From Nocardioides exalbidus (lineage in GTDB: Bacteria; Actinomycetota; Actinomycetes; Propionibacteriales; Nocardioidaceae): DNA of 64,000 nt. Below, piece after piece: positions 42,757 to 52,280 of the stretch. The translations under genes were made by a program, and so were the position numbers. Position 1 is the first letter of the stretch, and every line of letters starts with the position of its first letter. The notes beneath the pieces are model-generated. The model searched no databases and was not told where the DNA came from. It saw only the letters and a program-made list of their open reading frames with translations. Location: contig NZ_FNRT01000002.1 of the NCBI RefSeq assembly GCF_900105585.1, positions 4,216,001-4,280,000 on the forward strand. Direction: 5' to 3'.

Positions 42757-43191
42757 TCAGTCCAGGCTGGTGATCCCCGGCAGGTCGGGTCCCTCGCCGC
42801 GGAGGAGCACCGAGAACGGCGCGCCGCGGTCGGCGTACGACCGTGAGCCGAGGACGCTCAGCGCGACGCTGAACGCGCGCTCGTCGGCGCGGGCGAGGGT
42901 GCCCCAGCCGTCCCAGAGCAGGATGGCCCCGTCGACACCGCTGCCGACGTCGTACAGGCAGTCCGCGAGCGCGTCGAAGTTCTGCCCGTAGTGGGCGGGG
43001 AAGGCGAGGGCCCGACCCACCGCCGCGAGGAACGTCGCCCTGGTGTCGGCGCCGGTCCAGCCGTCGACGTGCCCGAACGCCCAGCCGGCGTGCTCCACCG
43101 TGTGGCGCACGTCGTCGGCCTCCAGCGCGCTGTGCCAGAGGTGGGTCCCGGGCGGCTCGTGACCCGCGAGGAGACCGGCCAGCCCGCTCAT
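42757..43191 (-). CDS. Barstar-family ribonuclease inhibitor
   Basis: A 144-residue protein with a barstar fold in its C-terminal 90 residues: FLAAVGRALAFPAHYGQNFDALADCLYDV near 62-90 (in two parts) is the barstar signature, followed by GAILLWDGWGTLAR. The N-terminal 30 residues vary. Barstar blocks guanyl-specific RNases such as barnase. The gene directly follows, by 10 bp, a guanyl-RNase gene, so it very likely protects the cell from that enzyme. The ATG at 43191 is chosen over an upstream GTG frame that runs into the RNase gene. Confidence 0.9.
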   Translation of the reverse strand: MSGLAGLLAGHEPPGTHLWHSALEADDVRHTVEHAGWAFGHVDGWTGADTRATFLAAVGRALAFPAHYGQNFDALADCLYDVGSGVDGAILLWDGWGTLARADERAFSVALSVLGSRSYADRGAPFSVLLRGEGPDLPGITSLD

Positions 43192-43201
43192 GCCGCCCCG
43201 C

Positions 43202-43729
43202 TCACGACGCGATCCGGGAGAACGACCCGTAGTGGTCACCGGTGTAGTAGAGCTCGCCGCCGTCACCGGCCACGACGCGACGCGCGCCGCGGCCGTCCGA
43301 GCCCGGCGTCGCCACGGTGTACTCGCTGTAGTAGCCGCGCGGCCGGTCGGGCAGCAGCCCCTCGCGGTTCTCGAACGTGATCCCGTCGCGGCCCTCGGGA
43401 TAGGGACCGCCCTTCGCGATCAGCGCGATCGTCTCGGCCACCTGCGCCGGCAGGTCGTCGACCCGCACGATCGGCAGCCCGCTGTCGGGGTCCTCCGAGC
43501 CCGCAGGCCCGGTCTCGGGGAAGGTCGTGGTCTCCTCGGCCGACCCCGGCGCGGTGGACGAGGTGTCGCGCGGCACGTCGGTCGACGTGTCGGAGCTGGT
43601 CCCGGAGCCGGTGGACGTGGTGCCTGGGTCGTCCTGACCGGCCGGGGTGAGGAACCAGATGACCAGCAGGACGGCCGAGACCAGCAGCACCAGCCAGCGG
43701 TAGCGCTGCCGGCCCACGGACGCCGCCAT
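43202..43729 (-). CDS. Guanyl-specific ribonuclease (RNase Sa/barnase superfamily)
   Basis: A 175-residue secreted or anchored RNase. One hydrophobic segment at about 12-28 (signal anchor or signal peptide) is followed by a Ser/Thr/Asp-rich linker to residue 85. The catalytic domain (88-175) aligns by eye with Streptomyces RNase Sa: ENRE at 120-123 binds guanine, YYSEYTV supplies Glu136, RGARRVV supplies Arg151, and YTGDHYGSF supplies His166, matching Glu54, Arg69 and His85. The C-terminus is complete. Start and upstream stop share one base (TGATG), so it is translated with the Rv2175c-type gene. Barstar follows. Confidence 0.92.
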   Translation of the reverse strand: MAASVGRQRYRWLVLLVSAVLLVIWFLTPAGQDDPGTTSTGSGTSSDTSTDVPRDTSSTAPGSAEETTTFPETGPAGSEDPDSGLPIVRVDDLPAQVAETIALIAKGGPYPEGRDGITFENREGLLPDRPRGYYSEYTVATPGSDGRGARRVVAGDGGELYYTGDHYGSFSRIAS

Positions 43730-44100
43730 CAGTACTCCAGCACCTGCGCGCGCCGCTTGACCTCGCTGCCGCGGTTCTCGCGGAGCGCGTCGATCGGGCG
43801 TCCCGGGAGGTCGTCGTCGGTGAAGAGCCAGGCGATGCACTCGCGGTCGTCGAAGCGGTGGTCGTGCAGGAGGGTCAGCAGCCCGGGCAGGCCCTTGACG
43901 ACGAGTCCGTCCTGGATGAAGTCGGCGGGCACCCGCGACCCGGCGCCCGGCTCGGGCACCGCGGCGGCGAGCTCGTGGTCGCGGATCATGCTGCGGACCT
44001 TGCTCGGCGTCACGCCCAGGAGCTCCGCCACCTGGGTCCAGTCGAGCCACTCGGGGACGAGGGCGGCGAGGTCACGGTCGGCGAGGGGGGCGTTGCTCAT
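43729..44100 (-). CDS. Rv2175c-family DNA-binding protein
   Basis: A 123-residue protein with the helix-turn-helix of Rv2175c: LVPEWLDWTQVAELLGVTPSKVRSMIRDHEL near residues 14-44 (in two parts), then VPADFIQDGLVVKGLPGLLTLLHD and the late DECIAWLFTDDDLPGRPIDAL-like ending with the conserved DDRECIAWLFTDDDLPGRP. In M. tuberculosis Rv2175c is phosphorylated by the neighbouring kinase PknL. The same divergent arrangement is present here. A CAGAAT hexamer 7 nt before the ATG may serve as leaderless promoter. The RNase and barstar genes follow as one unit. Confidence 0.92.
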   Translation of the reverse strand: MSNAPLADRDLAALVPEWLDWTQVAELLGVTPSKVRSMIRDHELAAAVPEPGAGSRVPADFIQDGLVVKGLPGLLTLLHDHRFDDRECIAWLFTDDDLPGRPIDALRENRGSEVKRRAQVLEY

Positions 44101-44168
44101 GGTCGGAATTCTGGCACGGCGCCACGCCGGTCACGCACGCGTGAGCGCGGCCGCGCGTGGGACTTCCG

Positions 44169-44174
44169 TAGAGT
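44169..44174 (+). promoter_or_regulatory. Candidate -10 element for pknL
   Basis: TAGAGT lies 54 bp before the GTG of pknL, in the 128-bp spacer shared with the divergent Rv2175c-type gene. The resulting leader would be about 48 nt. Confidence 0.4.
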
Positions 44175-44228
44175 GGGAGCGCCGGATCCTTCCCCGTCTC
44201 TCCATGGTCCGGCGCTGGAGGTCGAGCA

Positions 44229-46448
44229 GTGGAGCCACCCGAGCACGCCCGCGCGCGAGCGCCCGGCGCCTCTGGCGACCCCTTGGTCGGCCGCCTCCTC
44301 GACCGCCGCTACCGCATCGGCCCCCGCATCGCGCGCGGTGGCATGGCCAGTGTCTACGAGGCCACCGACACCCGCCTCGACCGCACCGTGGCAGTCAAGG
44401 TGATGCACCCCGGTCTCGGCGACGACCAGGAGTTCGCGGCCCGCTTCGTGCGCGAGGCGCGCGCCGCGGCCAGGCTCAACCACCCGCACGTCGTGGGGGT
44501 CTACGACCAGGGCGACGACACCTCCGAGGGCCAGGACACCGTCTTCCTCGTCATGGAGTACGTCCCCGGCCACACGCTGCGCGACGTGGTCCGCAAGGAG
44601 TCGCCGATGCCGCCGACCCGGGCGCTGGCCGTGCTGGAGCCGGTCGTGTCCGCGCTCGCCGCCGCCCACCGGGCGGGCCTGATCCACCGCGACGTGAAGC
44701 CCGAGAACGTGCTCATCGCCGACGAGGCGCACGGCGGCCAGGTGAAGGTCGCCGACTTCGGCCTCGCCAAGGCGGTCAGCGCCGACACCCAGCACACCGC
44801 CACCGGCGGCGTCCTGATCGGCACCGTGTCCTACCTCGCTCCCGAGCTCGTCGTCGACGGCCGCTCCGACGCCCGCGCCGACGTCTACGCCACCGGCGTG
44901 GTGCTCTACGAGCTGCTCACCGGTCGCAAGCCGCACGAGGGCGAGTCGCCGATCCAGGTCGCCTACCGCCACGTGCACCACGACGTACCCCTCCCCTCGC
45001 TCCTCCAGCCCGCGATCCCCGACTACGTCGACGCCCTCGTCGCGCGTGCCACGTCGCGCGACCGCGACCAGCGCCCGGCCGACGCGACCGTGCTGCTCCA
45101 CCACGTGCACCGCGTCGAGCAGGCGCTGCGCGAGGGACTGGCAGCCGACCCCGAGCTCGCCGCGGACCTGCGGCCGCGCCCGGTGCCCGAAACGCAGTCG
45201 GAGTACGACGACCCGGGCAACGACACGACGCCCGAGCCCTTCGACGCGAGCGCGCTGGCGCTGCTCACCGAGGTCGACCCGCGCGACTCCGGCCTCGTCG
45301 ACGACGGCACGCCGGACCGCACGACCGCGCTCGAGCGGCACCTCGTCCCGCCCGGGGCGCCCGAGCGTGCCGGCGGCCCGGTCACGGAGCCGATGCGGAC
45401 GACGCCCACGGACGCGCCCCGCGACGACGTCCCGACCTCCGCCGTGCCGGTGGCGCCCGCCCCCGTCCGTGCTCCCGCGACGCCCTCCGGCAGGTCCCCC
45501 GGCACGTCCCCGGGCAAGTCCCCCAGCAAGGTCGCGCCCGTCGCGACGGCCCCGCGCCGCCGCTCGGTCAAGGGCCCGCTGGTCCTGCTGCTCGCCGTCC
45601 TGCTCCTCGCCGGGGTCGCGGGCGGCGCCTACTGGTTCGGCTGGGCGCGCTACACGACGACGCCGGGCGTGCTGACGCTCGACGAGGCGGCGGCGACCGC
45701 CAAGCTCGAGGACGCGGGGCTCGACGTCGCGCTCGGCGACCCCGCCTACTCCGAGAACGTCGACCCCGGCCTCGTCATCTCGACCGACCCCGGACCGGGC
45801 GGCAAGGTGCTGAGCGGCGGCACGGTCACGCTCGTGCTGTCCCTCGGCCCCGAGCGCTACGACGTGCCGGACCTGTCCGGCCGCACCGAGGACCAGGCGC
45901 AGGACGCGCTGGCCGCGACCAACCTGGCGTTCGGCAAGAGCGTCGGCCGGTGGAGCGAGACCGTGCCCGAGGGGCAGGTCATCCGCACCTCCCCCAAGGT
46001 CGGCACGACGCTCAAGCCCGGCGCGAGCGTCGACCTGGTGCTGAGCCGCGGCCGCAAGCCGCTGCCGATCCGGGACTGGACCGGCAAGTCGTTCGACGAC
46101 GCGAAGGCCGCGCTGGAGGCCCGCAAGCTGCAGGTCACCGTCGCCGACCAGCAGTACAGCGACACCGTGGCCGAGGGCGACGTCATCTCCCAGGACCCCG
46201 CCACCGGCACCCTCTACAAGGGCGACACGGTCTCGTTCGTCGTCTCCCTCGGGCCGGAGCTGGTCGAGGTGCCGCGGGTGCGGGCGATGGGCGTCGAGGC
46301 CGCCACCGAGCTGCTCGAGGGCCTCGGCTTCGTGGTCGAGACCGAGCAGGCCGACAGCTACCTCGGCCTCGGCTTCGTCTACAGCTCCGACCCCGCGCAG
46401 GGCGACGAGGTCCCCAAGGGTTCGACGATCACGCTGTTCCTGATCTGA
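44229..46448 (+). CDS. pknL: Serine/threonine protein kinase with four PASTA domains (PknL-like)
   Basis: A 739-residue transmembrane receptor kinase. Glycine loop RIARGGMASVY near 34-44, Lys57 in VAVKVMH, HRDVKPEN at 153-160 with catalytic Asp155, DFG at 176-178, activation-loop TQHTATGG with Thr190 and Thr192, and APEL near 204 are all intact. A Pro/Arg-rich linker leads to one membrane helix (about 457-477), then four PASTA repeats that bind muropeptides or lipid II. M. tuberculosis PknL has no PASTA repeats; corynebacterial PknL does. Assignment rests on the divergent Rv2175c partner gene. The start GTG is at 44229. Confidence 0.95.
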   Translation: MEPPEHARARAPGASGDPLVGRLLDRRYRIGPRIARGGMASVYEATDTRLDRTVAVKVMHPGLGDDQEFAARFVREARAAARLNHPHVVGVYDQGDDTSEGQDTVFLVMEYVPGHTLRDVVRKESPMPPTRALAVLEPVVSALAAAHRAGLIHRDVKPENVLIADEAHGGQVKVADFGLAKAVSADTQHTATGGVLIGTVSYLAPELVVDGRSDARADVYATGVVLYELLTGRKPHEGESPIQVAYRHVHHDVPLPSLLQPAIPDYVDALVARATSRDRDQRPADATVLLHHVHRVEQALREGLAADPELAADLRPRPVPETQSEYDDPGNDTTPEPFDASALALLTEVDPRDSGLVDDGTPDRTTALERHLVPPGAPERAGGPVTEPMRTTPTDAPRDDVPTSAVPVAPAPVRAPATPSGRSPGTSPGKSPSKVAPVATAPRRRSVKGPLVLLLAVLLLAGVAGGAYWFGWARYTTTPGVLTLDEAAATAKLEDAGLDVALGDPAYSENVDPGLVISTDPGPGGKVLSGGTVTLVLSLGPERYDVPDLSGRTEDQAQDALAATNLAFGKSVGRWSETVPEGQVIRTSPKVGTTLKPGASVDLVLSRGRKPLPIRDWTGKSFDDAKAALEARKLQVTVADQQYSDTVAEGDVISQDPATGTLYKGDTVSFVVSLGPELVEVPRVRAMGVEAATELLEGLGFVVETEQADSYLGLGFVYSSDPAQGDEVPKGSTITLFLI

Positions 46449-46453
46449 GGCCC

Positions 46454-46459
46454 TAGCAT
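46454..46459 (+). promoter_or_regulatory. Leaderless -10 element, EamA transporter
   Basis: TAGCAT ends 6 nt before the GTG at 46466, just after the pknL stop. Confidence 0.5.
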
Positions 46460-46465
46460 TTCGCG

Positions 46466-47362
46466 GTGACCGAGCAGACCCGACGTACGACCCTGCTCGC
46501 GGCGCTCGCCCTGCTGGCCCTGGCGGCCTGCTGGGGCAGCACGTTCTTCCTCATCAAGGACATGCTCGACCGGGTCCCGACCCTCGACTTCCTCGCCGTC
46601 CGGTTCGCGATCGCCTCCCTCGCGCTCCTCGTCGTGGCGCCCCGGGCGATCGGCCGCCTGTCCCCCGTGGTGCGCCGCCACTCCGCCGTCCTCGGCCTGC
46701 TCTACGGCGTCGCGCAGATCCTCCAGACCGCGGGCCTCGCTCACACGCCTGCCAGCATCAGCGGCTTCGTGACGGGGCTCTACGTCGTCTGCACCCCGCT
46801 GCTGGCCGCGGTGATCCTGCGGACGAGGATCCCGCCGATCACCTGGGCGGCCGTCGCGCTCGCGACCGTCGGCCTCGGGGTGCTCGCGCTCAACGGCTTC
46901 AGCATCGGCTACGGCGAGCTCATCACGCTCGCCTCGGCCGTGCTCTACGCCCTGCACATCGTCGGCCTCGGCGCCTGGTCGAACGCCCGGGACGCGATCG
47001 GCATGACGACCCTGCAGGTCATGGTGATCGCCGTGGTCTGCACCCTGGCCACCGCACCCGACGGGATCGTGCTGCCGGACCGCACCTCCGACTGGATGTC
47101 GGTGCTCTACATGGCCGTGATCGTCGGCGCGCTCGGCCTCCTCGGCCAGACGTGGGCACAGGCCCACCTGCCACCGACCCGCAGCGCGATCATCATGAGC
47201 ATGGAGCCGGTGTTCGCCTCGTTCTTCGCCGTCTGGCTGGGTGGCGAGAACCTCACCGCGCGGCTCCTCGTCGGTGGCGCGATGGTGCTCGTCGCGATGC
47301 TCACCGTCGAGCTCGCACCCCGTCGCGTGGTCGAGGGAGAGGTCCCGCACATCGCCGTCTGA
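46466..47362 (+). CDS. EamA/DMT family transporter
   Basis: A 298-residue protein with ten hydrophobic helices in two EamA halves. It starts LALLALAACWGSTFFLIKDML, the usual first-helix pattern with a WGSTF motif; the second half has VQTWAQAHLPPTRSAIIMSMEPVFASFFAVWLGGENL-type sequence (in the window: TWAQAHLPPTRSAIIMSMEP). Members export amino acids, metabolites or nucleotide sugars; the substrate here is unknown. Leaderless start. It ends 82 bp before the zinc-ribbon gene. Confidence 0.93.
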   Translation: MTEQTRRTTLLAALALLALAACWGSTFFLIKDMLDRVPTLDFLAVRFAIASLALLVVAPRAIGRLSPVVRRHSAVLGLLYGVAQILQTAGLAHTPASISGFVTGLYVVCTPLLAAVILRTRIPPITWAAVALATVGLGVLALNGFSIGYGELITLASAVLYALHIVGLGAWSNARDAIGMTTLQVMVIAVVCTLATAPDGIVLPDRTSDWMSVLYMAVIVGALGLLGQTWAQAHLPPTRSAIIMSMEPVFASFFAVWLGGENLTARLLVGGAMVLVAMLTVELAPRRVVEGEVPHIAV

Positions 47363-47431
47363 GGACCGCCCCCGACCCCGCACGGGTGTCGTCGCGGGGC
47401 GGGACGGCGGCGCGACGTGGGTCCCGCCCCC

Positions 47432-47437
47432 TATCGT
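47432..47437 (+). promoter_or_regulatory. Leaderless -10 element, zinc-ribbon protein
   Basis: TATCGT ends 7 nt before the GTG at 47445, and its position favours that start over the in-frame GTG at 47436. Confidence 0.5.
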
Positions 47438-47444
47438 GTGGCCT

Positions 47445-48636
47445 GTGGACAGGTGCGTGGCGTGCGGAGCCGACCTCGGAGTGGGCCGGTTCTGCCTCAA
47501 CTGCGGCCACCCCGTCGGCGCCCCGGCGCCCGAGCCGGCACCCGCACCCGAGCCCGCACCCACACCCCAGCCCGCACCCCAGCCGGCACCGAAGGCCCCG
47601 GCGGCACGGCCCGCGCCGCTGCGGCCGATGCCGGCACCCAGGCCCACCCCGCAACCCGAGCCCCCGCGGCAGGCGCCCGCCCAGCCGGTCCAGCCCGCGC
47701 CGGTCCAGCCCGTCCAGCCGGCGCCGGCGATCCCCGCGCAGGCCGCCGACCCGGTGGCGGCGCCCGCCGCGACCCCGGCGGCGCCCGAAGCCCCCGGCAA
47801 GCCTGCGCGCCCGAAGCGGCCCACCATGCCCCGTCTGCGGACCCGGGCGGCGAAGGGCGCCACGCGCGAGCGCCCGGCCCGGCGTCGTACTGCCTGGGAC
47901 CCCGAGGAGGAGCTGCTGCCCTACGAGGAGGTCGACGACCTCGAGCCCGACTACCCCGTGCGCGGCCGCGCCTGGATCGTGTGGGTGGCCGGTGCCGCCC
48001 TGCTCGTGGCCCTCGTCCTCGTCCTCCTCCGGGCCTTCGCCACCGACGACGACCTCTCGGCCGACCCCACTGCCACCGACACCGCCGGGGAGACCTCGGC
48101 GCCGGGCGACACCTCCGCCCCCGACCCGGGCTCGGAGGAGACCACGCCCGCGTCCACGGAGGCGCCGAGCGGCACGGGCCCGCGGATCCAGCTGGCCACG
48201 GGGGCGACCTTCCTGGTGCCCGACACCGCTCCCCCGACCCAGGACTTCGACGGCAACATGGTCGCCTACGAGGCCTCGCAGATGGGTGACGGCAACCCCA
48301 GCACGACGTGGCGCAGCGAGGGCGACGCCACCGGCCAGACCATCACGGTCGCGCTGCCGGAGCCGGCGGTCGTCTACCGGGTCGGCCTGGTCAACGGCTA
48401 CTCCAAGCAGGTCGCCGGCGTCGACTGGTACCCCAACAACCGTCGGATCCTGGCGGTCACCTGGACCTTCGACGACGGCAGCACGGCCACCCAGACCTTC
48501 GCCGAGCGCCCCGGCCTGCAGATGCTCAAGGTGCCGCCGGTCGAGACGAGCACCGTGAAGATCACGCTCGACTCGGTGTCACCGCCGGGCAGCGGCAACC
48601 TCGGGCGCGACTACACCGCGATCAGCGAGGTCTCCG

Positions 48637-48659
<23 letters not shown>
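47445..48659 (+). CDS. Zinc-ribbon, single-pass membrane protein with C-terminal discoidin/NADase-type glycan-binding domain
   Basis: A 404-residue protein. Residues 4-20 form a zinc ribbon (CVACGADLGVGRFCLNCG). A long Pro/Ala/Gln-rich linker follows to about 140, then an acidic segment EEELLPYEEVDDLEPDY, a membrane helix at about 180-200 and a Thr/Ser/Asp/Glu-rich region. The C-terminal domain (250-404) has MVAYEASQMGDGNPSTTWRS, VYRVGLVNGYSKQVAGVDWY, NNRRILAVTWTFDDGS and VKITLDSVSPPGSG, typical of the discoidin-like, NADase-type glycan-binding domains of actinobacteria. It ends convergently, overlapping the threonine aldolase gene by 23 bp. Confidence 0.85.
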
Positions 48660-49638
<979 letters not shown>

Positions 49639-49703
49639 CCACTCATCCAACCAGCCGCGTGGTTTCGGCTCCCGGGCGACCTCCGGGATGACACCATGCG
49701 GTC

Positions 49704-50870
49704 GTGCACCGCCGCGCCTGGCTCCTCCCGCTGGGGATCTACCTGCTCGGCCGCTGCACCAGCGCCGTCCTCCTGGCGGTGCTCGGCCGCGACCAGCACG
49801 GCCTGACCGGGACCGGCGGCCCGCGGGCGTCGTTCCTCGACCTGCTGTCGAACTGGGACGGCGGCTACTACCTCCAGATCGCCGCGCACGGCTATCCCGG
49901 GGCCCTGCCCCGGGTGGACGGCGCCGTCGTCGAGAACGTGTGGGCGTTCTACCCGCTCTACCCCGGCACGGTGGGCCTCCTCGGCCGCACCGGCATCCCG
50001 CTCCCCCTGGCCGCCACCCTGGTGAGCACCGCGTGCGGCGCAGCGGCCGTCGTGCTGCTCTGGACGATCCTCGCCCCGCTCGCCGGCCGGTTCACCGCGG
50101 CGCTGACCGTCGTGGCGTTCTCCTTCGGCCCGACCAGCCTCGTGCTGCAGACGGCGTACACCGAGAGCATGGCGCTGCTCGTGATCCTCGGGGTCTTCGT
50201 GGCCATGCGGCACAAGCGCTATGCGTACGCCGCCCTCCTCCTCGCCGCGCTCGCCTTCACGCGGCCGGTGGCGCTGCCCGTCGCGGCCGTCCTCGGCGTC
50301 ACGTGGCTGCTGCGCCTGCGGGCGCGCCACGACGACCCGTTCCCACCGCGGGAGATGGTCACCCACGCCGCTCTCGCGCTGGGGAGCGCCGCCTCCTTCG
50401 CGGCGTGGCCGCTCGTGTGCGGACTCGTCACGGGAGAGCTCGACGCCTACGCCCAGACCCAGCGAGCCTGGATCGACGGCGGGGCGTCGGGATGGGCGAC
50501 CTGGCTGAGCCCGGCCGTCACCGGCCGCGACCTCGCGATCCTCGTGCTGTCGGTGCCGGTCGTGCTCTGGTTCGCCTGGCTGGCGCTGCGCCGGGCGTCC
50601 GCGGCCTGGGGCCCGGAGCTGCGCGCGTGGGTGCTGCTCTACCCGCTCTACATCCTCGCGGTGAGCCGTCCGACCACGAGCGTGTTCCGCTACCTCGCCC
50701 TCACCTCGACGACCGCGTGGCCGTTCCCGGACGTGTCGGCCCGGGTGCGCTCCACGCGCGCCCGGGTCGCCCTGGTCTCGGTCGTCGTGGTGATCGGGCT
50801 CGTGGCCCAGGCGGCGTGGATCGACTGGCTCTGGGTGCGCACCGACGACTGGATCGAGGGCGCACCCTGA
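49704..50870 (+). CDS. PIG-V-like mannosyltransferase family membrane protein
   Basis: A 388-residue polytopic protein with about nine helices. The loop after the first helix contains SNWDGGYYLQIAAHGYPGAL near 50-70, with the WDGxxYxxIAxxGY pattern of PIG-V-type mannosyltransferases of actinobacteria, which use polyprenyl-phosphate mannose to build lipoglycans. VVENVWAFYPLYPGTVG near 72-88 is also family-like. The acceptor is unknown. The start GTG has no strong ribosome-binding site; a CACCAT hexamer 6 nt upstream is a weak leaderless candidate. Confidence 0.88.
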   Translation: MHRRAWLLPLGIYLLGRCTSAVLLAVLGRDQHGLTGTGGPRASFLDLLSNWDGGYYLQIAAHGYPGALPRVDGAVVENVWAFYPLYPGTVGLLGRTGIPLPLAATLVSTACGAAAVVLLWTILAPLAGRFTAALTVVAFSFGPTSLVLQTAYTESMALLVILGVFVAMRHKRYAYAALLLAALAFTRPVALPVAAVLGVTWLLRLRARHDDPFPPREMVTHAALALGSAASFAAWPLVCGLVTGELDAYAQTQRAWIDGGASGWATWLSPAVTGRDLAILVLSVPVVLWFAWLALRRASAAWGPELRAWVLLYPLYILAVSRPTTSVFRYLALTSTTAWPFPDVSARVRSTRARVALVSVVVVIGLVAQAAWIDWLWVRTDDWIEGAP

Positions 50871-50885
50871 GGTCGGACCGCTGCC

Positions 50886-52223
50886 TCAGGCCTTCCGCAG
50901 CATCTCGGCGACGAGGAAGGAGAGCTCGAGGGACTGGACCCGGTTGAGGCGGGGGTCGCAGACCGACTCGTAGCGGTTGGCCAGGCCGGCCTCGTCGATC
51001 TCCTCGCCGCCGCCGATGCACTCGGTGACGTCGTCGCCGGTGAGCTCGACGTGGACGCCGCCGGGCCAGGTGCCCAGGCTGCGGTGCACGTCGAAGAAGC
51101 CCTGGACCTCCTCGATGACGTCGTCGAAGCGGCGGGTCTTGTAGCCCGAGGAGGCCTCGAAGGTGTTGCCGTGCATCGGGTCGCAGACCCACGCGACGTT
51201 GAGCCCCTCGGCGGTGACCTTCTCCACGAGGGCCGGGAGGCCGTCGCGGATCTTGCCCGCGCCGAAGCGGGTGATGAAGGTGAGCCGGCCCGGGGTGTTG
51301 TCGGGGTTGAGGCGCGCGGCGTAGGCCAGCGCGTCGTCGGGGGTGGTCGTCGGCCCGAGCTTGATGCCGATGGGGTTCCTGATCTTCGACAGCAGCTCGA
51401 CGTGGGCGCCGTCGAGCTGACGGGTCCGCTCGCCGATCCACACGAAGTGCGCCGAGACGTTGTAGGGGGCGTCGGTGCGCGAGTCGATGCGGGTGAGGGA
51501 CTGCTCGTACTCGAGCAGCAGCGCCTCGTGGCTGGAGTGGAAGTCGACCCGGTGGAACTCGTCGGGGTCGGCGCCGATCGCCTTCATGAAGGTCAGCGCG
51601 CGCTCGATCTCGTCGGCCACGGCCTCGTAGCGCTGGCCGAAGGGCGAGTTCTGCACGAAGTCGGTGTTCCAGGTGTGGACCTGGCGCAGGTCGGCGTAGC
51701 CGCCGGTGACGAACGCGCGGACCAGGTTGAGGGTCGCGGCGGAGTTGTTGTAGACGTCGACGAGTCGCTGTGGGTCCGGGATCCGGGCCTCGGCGGTGAA
51801 GTCGTAGCCGTTGACGGCGTCACCGCGGTAGGCCGGCAGCGTCACCCCGTTGCGCGTCTCCATGTCGGAGCTGCGCGGCTTGGCGTACTGGCCGGCGAGG
51901 CGGCCCAGCTTCACGACGGGCACCGAGGCGGCGTAGGTCAGGACGACCGCCATCTGGAGCAGCACGCGCAGCTTGTTGCGGACGTTGTCGGCGGTGACGC
52001 CGGCGAAGGTCTCGGCGCAGTCTCCACCCTGGAGCAGGAAGGCCTCGCCGCGCGTGACGGCGGCGATCTTCTCGGTGAGGTCGTCGCACTCGCCCGCGAA
52101 GACGAGCGGCGGCGCGGTCCTCAGTCGAGCCACCGCCGCGTCGACCGCCCCGGCATCGGGATAGGTCGGCTGCTGCTGGGGCTCGAGGGCGTGCAACTGC
52201 TCGAGGGTGGGGATGGCACTCAC
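50886..52223 (-). CDS. Class II 3-deoxy-7-phosphoheptulonate (DAHP) synthase
   Basis: A 445-residue class II DAHP synthase that joins PEP and erythrose 4-phosphate, the first shikimate step. Signatures are GEAFLLQGGDCAETFAGV near residue 57 with the metal Cys, RLAGQYAKPRSSDMETRNGV near 105, IRNPIGIKLGPTTTPDDALAY near 285, and AWVCDPMHGNTFEASSGYKTRRF near 345 with the metal His. It carries the N-terminal extension of the mycobacterial-type enzymes, which bind an AroQ-type chorismate mutase. The GNAT/chorismate mutase fusion at 1627-2373 is a possible partner. GTG start is leaderless. Confidence 0.95.
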   Translation of the reverse strand: MSAIPTLEQLHALEPQQQPTYPDAGAVDAAVARLRTAPPLVFAGECDDLTEKIAAVTRGEAFLLQGGDCAETFAGVTADNVRNKLRVLLQMAVVLTYAASVPVVKLGRLAGQYAKPRSSDMETRNGVTLPAYRGDAVNGYDFTAEARIPDPQRLVDVYNNSAATLNLVRAFVTGGYADLRQVHTWNTDFVQNSPFGQRYEAVADEIERALTFMKAIGADPDEFHRVDFHSSHEALLLEYEQSLTRIDSRTDAPYNVSAHFVWIGERTRQLDGAHVELLSKIRNPIGIKLGPTTTPDDALAYAARLNPDNTPGRLTFITRFGAGKIRDGLPALVEKVTAEGLNVAWVCDPMHGNTFEASSGYKTRRFDDVIEEVQGFFDVHRSLGTWPGGVHVELTGDDVTECIGGGEEIDEAGLANRYESVCDPRLNRVQSLELSFLVAEMLRKA

Positions 52224-52229
52224 CCCTCA

Positions 52230-52235
52230 AGGGTA
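52230..52235 (-). promoter_or_regulatory. Leaderless -10 element, DAHP synthase
   Basis: TACCCT on the minus strand ends 6 nt before the GTG at 52223. Confidence 0.5.
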
Positions 52236-52280
52236 CGGCGAGCGCGTGCCCTGACCCGAACCGTGACCGAGCGGTGGTCC

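Noticed and set aside
47376..47399. CCCCGC/GCGGGG hairpin after the EamA gene as a terminator
   Set aside because: Only 6 bp of stem with a 12-nt loop and no U-tract; easily expected by chance in GC-rich DNA.
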